Part shown: in pieces, positions 62,161 through 64,000 of the stretch | Layout of the letters: every line of letters starts with the position of its first letter | Position numbering within the stretch: position 1 is the stretch's first letter | From: Companilactobacillus bobalius | Lineage (GTDB): Bacteria; Bacillota; Bacilli; Lactobacillales; Lactobacillaceae | Length of the DNA: 64,000 bases | Direction of reading: 5' to 3' | Assembly (NCBI RefSeq): GCF_009764355.1 | Contig: NZ_LNUA01000076.1 | Coordinates: forward strand, 62,001-126,000 | Translations under genes and position numbers: made by a program | The notes under the pieces: generated by a model | Told to the model about the DNA's origin: nothing | The model's database searches: none | What the model saw: only the letters and a program-made list of their open reading frames with translations

Positions 62161-63129
62161 ATGGATTTATTTGAAAGCCTTAAAAGTAAAATTGATGGAA
62201 AGAATTTGACAATTGTTTTCCCAGAAGGTGAAGAACCTAGAATTCTAGGCGCCGCATCTCGACTTTTTAAAGAAAATATTTTGAAGCCTATCTTAATTGG
62301 TGAACAAGATAAGATTGAACAAGTTGCTAACGAAAAATCATTTGATATCTCTGGAATTGAAATCGTTGATCCTAAGAAATATGCTGATTTTGATACTTTA
62401 GTTGATAAATTTGTTGAACGTCGTAAAGGTAAGAATACTAAAGAACAAGCTGAAACAATGCTTTTAGATAATAATTATTTTGGAACAATGTTAGTTTATA
62501 CTGGCAAAGCTGATGGTATGGTTTCTGGTGCAATCCACTCAACTGGTGATACTGTTCGCCCAGCTCTTCAAATTGTCAAAACAGCTCCTGGTAATTCAAG
62601 AATTAGTGGTTCGTTCATCATGCAAAAGGGTGACGAACGTTACATGTTTGCTGATTGTGCAATTAATATCGATCCTAATGCTCAAGAATTGGCTGAAATT
62701 GCGGTTCAAACTGCTAAGAGTGCAAAACTCTTTGATATTGATCCTAAAGTTGCTATGCTTAGCTTCTCAACTAAAGGTAGTGCCAAGAGTGATGACGTAA
62801 CTAAAGTAGCTGAAGCTACTGAAATTGCTCACAAGTTGGCACCTGATTTGGCCCTTGATGGTGAACTACAATTCGATGCTGCATTTGTACCAAGTGTTGG
62901 TGCTCAAAAGGCTCCAGGTTCACAAGTTGCTGGTCATGCTAATGTCTTCGTCTTCCCAGATCTACAATCAGGTAATATTGGTTACAAGATTGCTCAAAGA
63001 TTTGGTGGTTTTGAAGCAATTGGACCTGTTTTGCAAGGACTTGCTAAGCCAATTTCTGACTTATCACGTGGTTGCAATGAAGAGGATGTTTACAAGTCTG
63101 CCATTTTGACTGCTGCCTTAGCATTATAA
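62161..63129 (+). CDS. pta: Phosphate acetyltransferase
   Basis: 322 residues. Interconverts acetyl-CoA and acetyl phosphate for ATP formation by acetate kinase. GMVSGAIHSTGDTVRPALQI, GDERYMFADCAINIDPNAQE, and the C-terminal VFPDLQSGNIGYKIAQRFGG are family signatures. In an operon with ung and tsaE, the usual order in lactobacilli. Confidence 0.96.
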   Translation: MDLFESLKSKIDGKNLTIVFPEGEEPRILGAASRLFKENILKPILIGEQDKIEQVANEKSFDISGIEIVDPKKYADFDTLVDKFVERRKGKNTKEQAETMLLDNNYFGTMLVYTGKADGMVSGAIHSTGDTVRPALQIVKTAPGNSRISGSFIMQKGDERYMFADCAINIDPNAQELAEIAVQTAKSAKLFDIDPKVAMLSFSTKGSAKSDDVTKVAEATEIAHKLAPDLALDGELQFDAAFVPSVGAQKAPGSQVAGHANVFVFPDLQSGNIGYKIAQRFGGFEAIGPVLQGLAKPISDLSRGCNEEDVYKSAILTAALAL

Positions 63130-63144
63130 AATTTAGGAGAAATT

Positions 63145-63603
63145 ATGCTTGAATATCAACTAACAACCCATTCATATGAAGAGACTGAAATATTGGGAGC
63201 AAAAATATCTGAACTGTTAAAAGCAGGGGATGTAATTGTTCTAAATGGTGATTTGGGTGTCGGTAAAACCACTTTGACACGTGGGTTGGCGCGTGGCTTA
63301 GGAATTAAAAGAAATGTTAAAAGTCCTACATTTACTCTGATACGTGAATACAAGGATGGAAGATTGCCACTTTATCACATGGATGCTTACCGTTTGGAAA
63401 GTAGTCCGGATGAGGATTTAGGATTCGATGAATATTTTAATGGTGATGGAATTACTATTGTTGAATGGCCTCAATTCATTAAAGATGAAATTCCAGCGGA
63501 GCATATTTCAATTAATATTGCCCGTTTGTCAGATACTGATCGTCAAATAGTCTTTAAGCTACATGGTGAAAAATACGCTGACCGCAAGTTTGGAGATCTT
63601 TAA
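63145..63603 (+). CDS. tsaE: tRNA threonylcarbamoyladenosine biosynthesis ATPase TsaE
   Basis: 152 residues. P-loop GDLGVGKTTLTRGLARGLG (about 35-53), then SPTFTLIREY and YHMDAYRLE. Works with TsaB and TsaD to make t6A37 in tRNA. Stop overlaps the next start (TAATG). Confidence 0.95.
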   Translation: MLEYQLTTHSYEETEILGAKISELLKAGDVIVLNGDLGVGKTTLTRGLARGLGIKRNVKSPTFTLIREYKDGRLPLYHMDAYRLESSPDEDLGFDEYFNGDGITIVEWPQFIKDEIPAEHISINIARLSDTDRQIVFKLHGEKYADRKFGDL

Positions 63604-64000
63604 TGAGTGAAGAGTTAACTTTACGAGAAGCAATTCCTAGTGATGCTGCTAAATTGATAAGCTTTTTAAAAAAGGCCAGTCAACAGTCAGATTTTATTGT
63701 TTTCGAAGACTTGAAAGATTTAACCGTTAAAACTGAAGAGAAATCTTTAGATGCTATTTATCAATCTAAAGTAGATGAATTGATGGTGGCTGTTTTTGAT
63801 GAAGGAATCATTGGTTATTGTCGAATTGAAGCTAAAGATAATGAGCAAGCGGAATTAGGAATCGTAATCGATAAAGATTTTTGGAATAATGGGATAGCGT
63901 CCTATCTAATTGAAGATACCCTTGATTGGCTTGAGTCATCACCGTTAAAGAAAATTTTCTTAGAAGTATATAAAAATAACCCTGTCGCAATTCATATTTA
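63603..64000 (+). CDS. GNAT-family acetyltransferase (5' part)
   Basis: The gene continues beyond the window; 132 codons visible. LREAIPSDAAKLISFLKKAS and motif A AELGIVIDKDFWNNGIASYL, then LKKIFLEVYKNNPVAIHI. In the pta-tsaE operon such a gene is often an N-acetyltransferase of unknown substrate. It is not clearly RimI. Confidence 0.85.
   Translation, partial: MSEELTLREAIPSDAAKLISFLKKASQQSDFIVFEDLKDLTVKTEEKSLDAIYQSKVDELMVAVFDEGIIGYCRIEAKDNEQAELGIVIDKDFWNNGIASYLIEDTLDWLESSPLKKIFLEVYKNNPVAIHI

Overview
The window looks like the chromosome of a low-GC Lactobacillaceae, most likely a Companilactobacillus-type species. The evidence is AT-rich sequence, GGAGG-type ribosome-binding sites, and genes for water-forming NADH oxidase, ApbE with NADPH-FMN reductases, glycerol kinase, a YfhO-type membrane protein, Ung, Pta and TsaE. 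The genus is an inference from gene content, not a measurement.

Left flank (1-12.7 kb). A redox cluster holds a fumarate-reductase-like flavoprotein (partial), ApbE, and two NADPH-FMN reductases. The second reductase carries three copies of the motif that ApbE flavinylates, and Rex-like operators precede the cluster. Next come three tandem copies of an undescribed small RNA of about 310-340 nt on the minus strand, with CCCUC-rich loops. They are followed by nox with a cre site, a frameshifted small gene, a long GC-rich hairpin, a C-terminally frameshifted yfhO, and two glpK copies, the second broken.

tRNA region (12.7-15.2 kb). This has the gene order of an rRNA-linked lactobacillar tRNA array, but no rRNA is present. 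It is interleaved with in-frame fragments of glpK2 and of a POT peptide transporter (dtpT). Several tRNAs are truncated or chimeric. Substituted stretches keep the original length, which suggests either a consensus or assembly mosaic of two loci or an unusual conversion process.

Prophage (15171-54842). It is a complete-looking temperate siphovirus with HK97-type head genes and a cos-type packaging layout. It is integrated in the 3' end of tRNA-Leu(CAA) between identical 20-bp att cores. Gene order is integrase, a secreted cargo protein and other accessory genes, CI-like repressor and Cro, antirepressor, replication initiator, SSB and small early genes, an orphan N6-methylase-like protein, a second tyrosine recombinase, an ArpU-type late regulator, a phage tRNA and tRNA-like cluster, HNH and terminase, head, tail with a -1 frameshift chaperone, tape measure, baseplate, holin, and GH25 endolysin. 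The ancestral tape-measure start codon appears mutated (AGG in place of ATG), so the prophage may be impaired.

Right flank (54.8-64 kb). Directly beyond attR lies a translationally coupled pair: an HsdM-HsdS-like fusion methyltransferase with an unusual EPPF motif IV, and a SigA-like sigma factor. No restriction subunit is present. I consider this pair, the triplicated sRNA and the multi-flavinylated reductase the best candidates for undescribed biology. Conserved housekeeping genes follow: TetR, GNAT, HAD, ung, pta, tsaE and GNAT.
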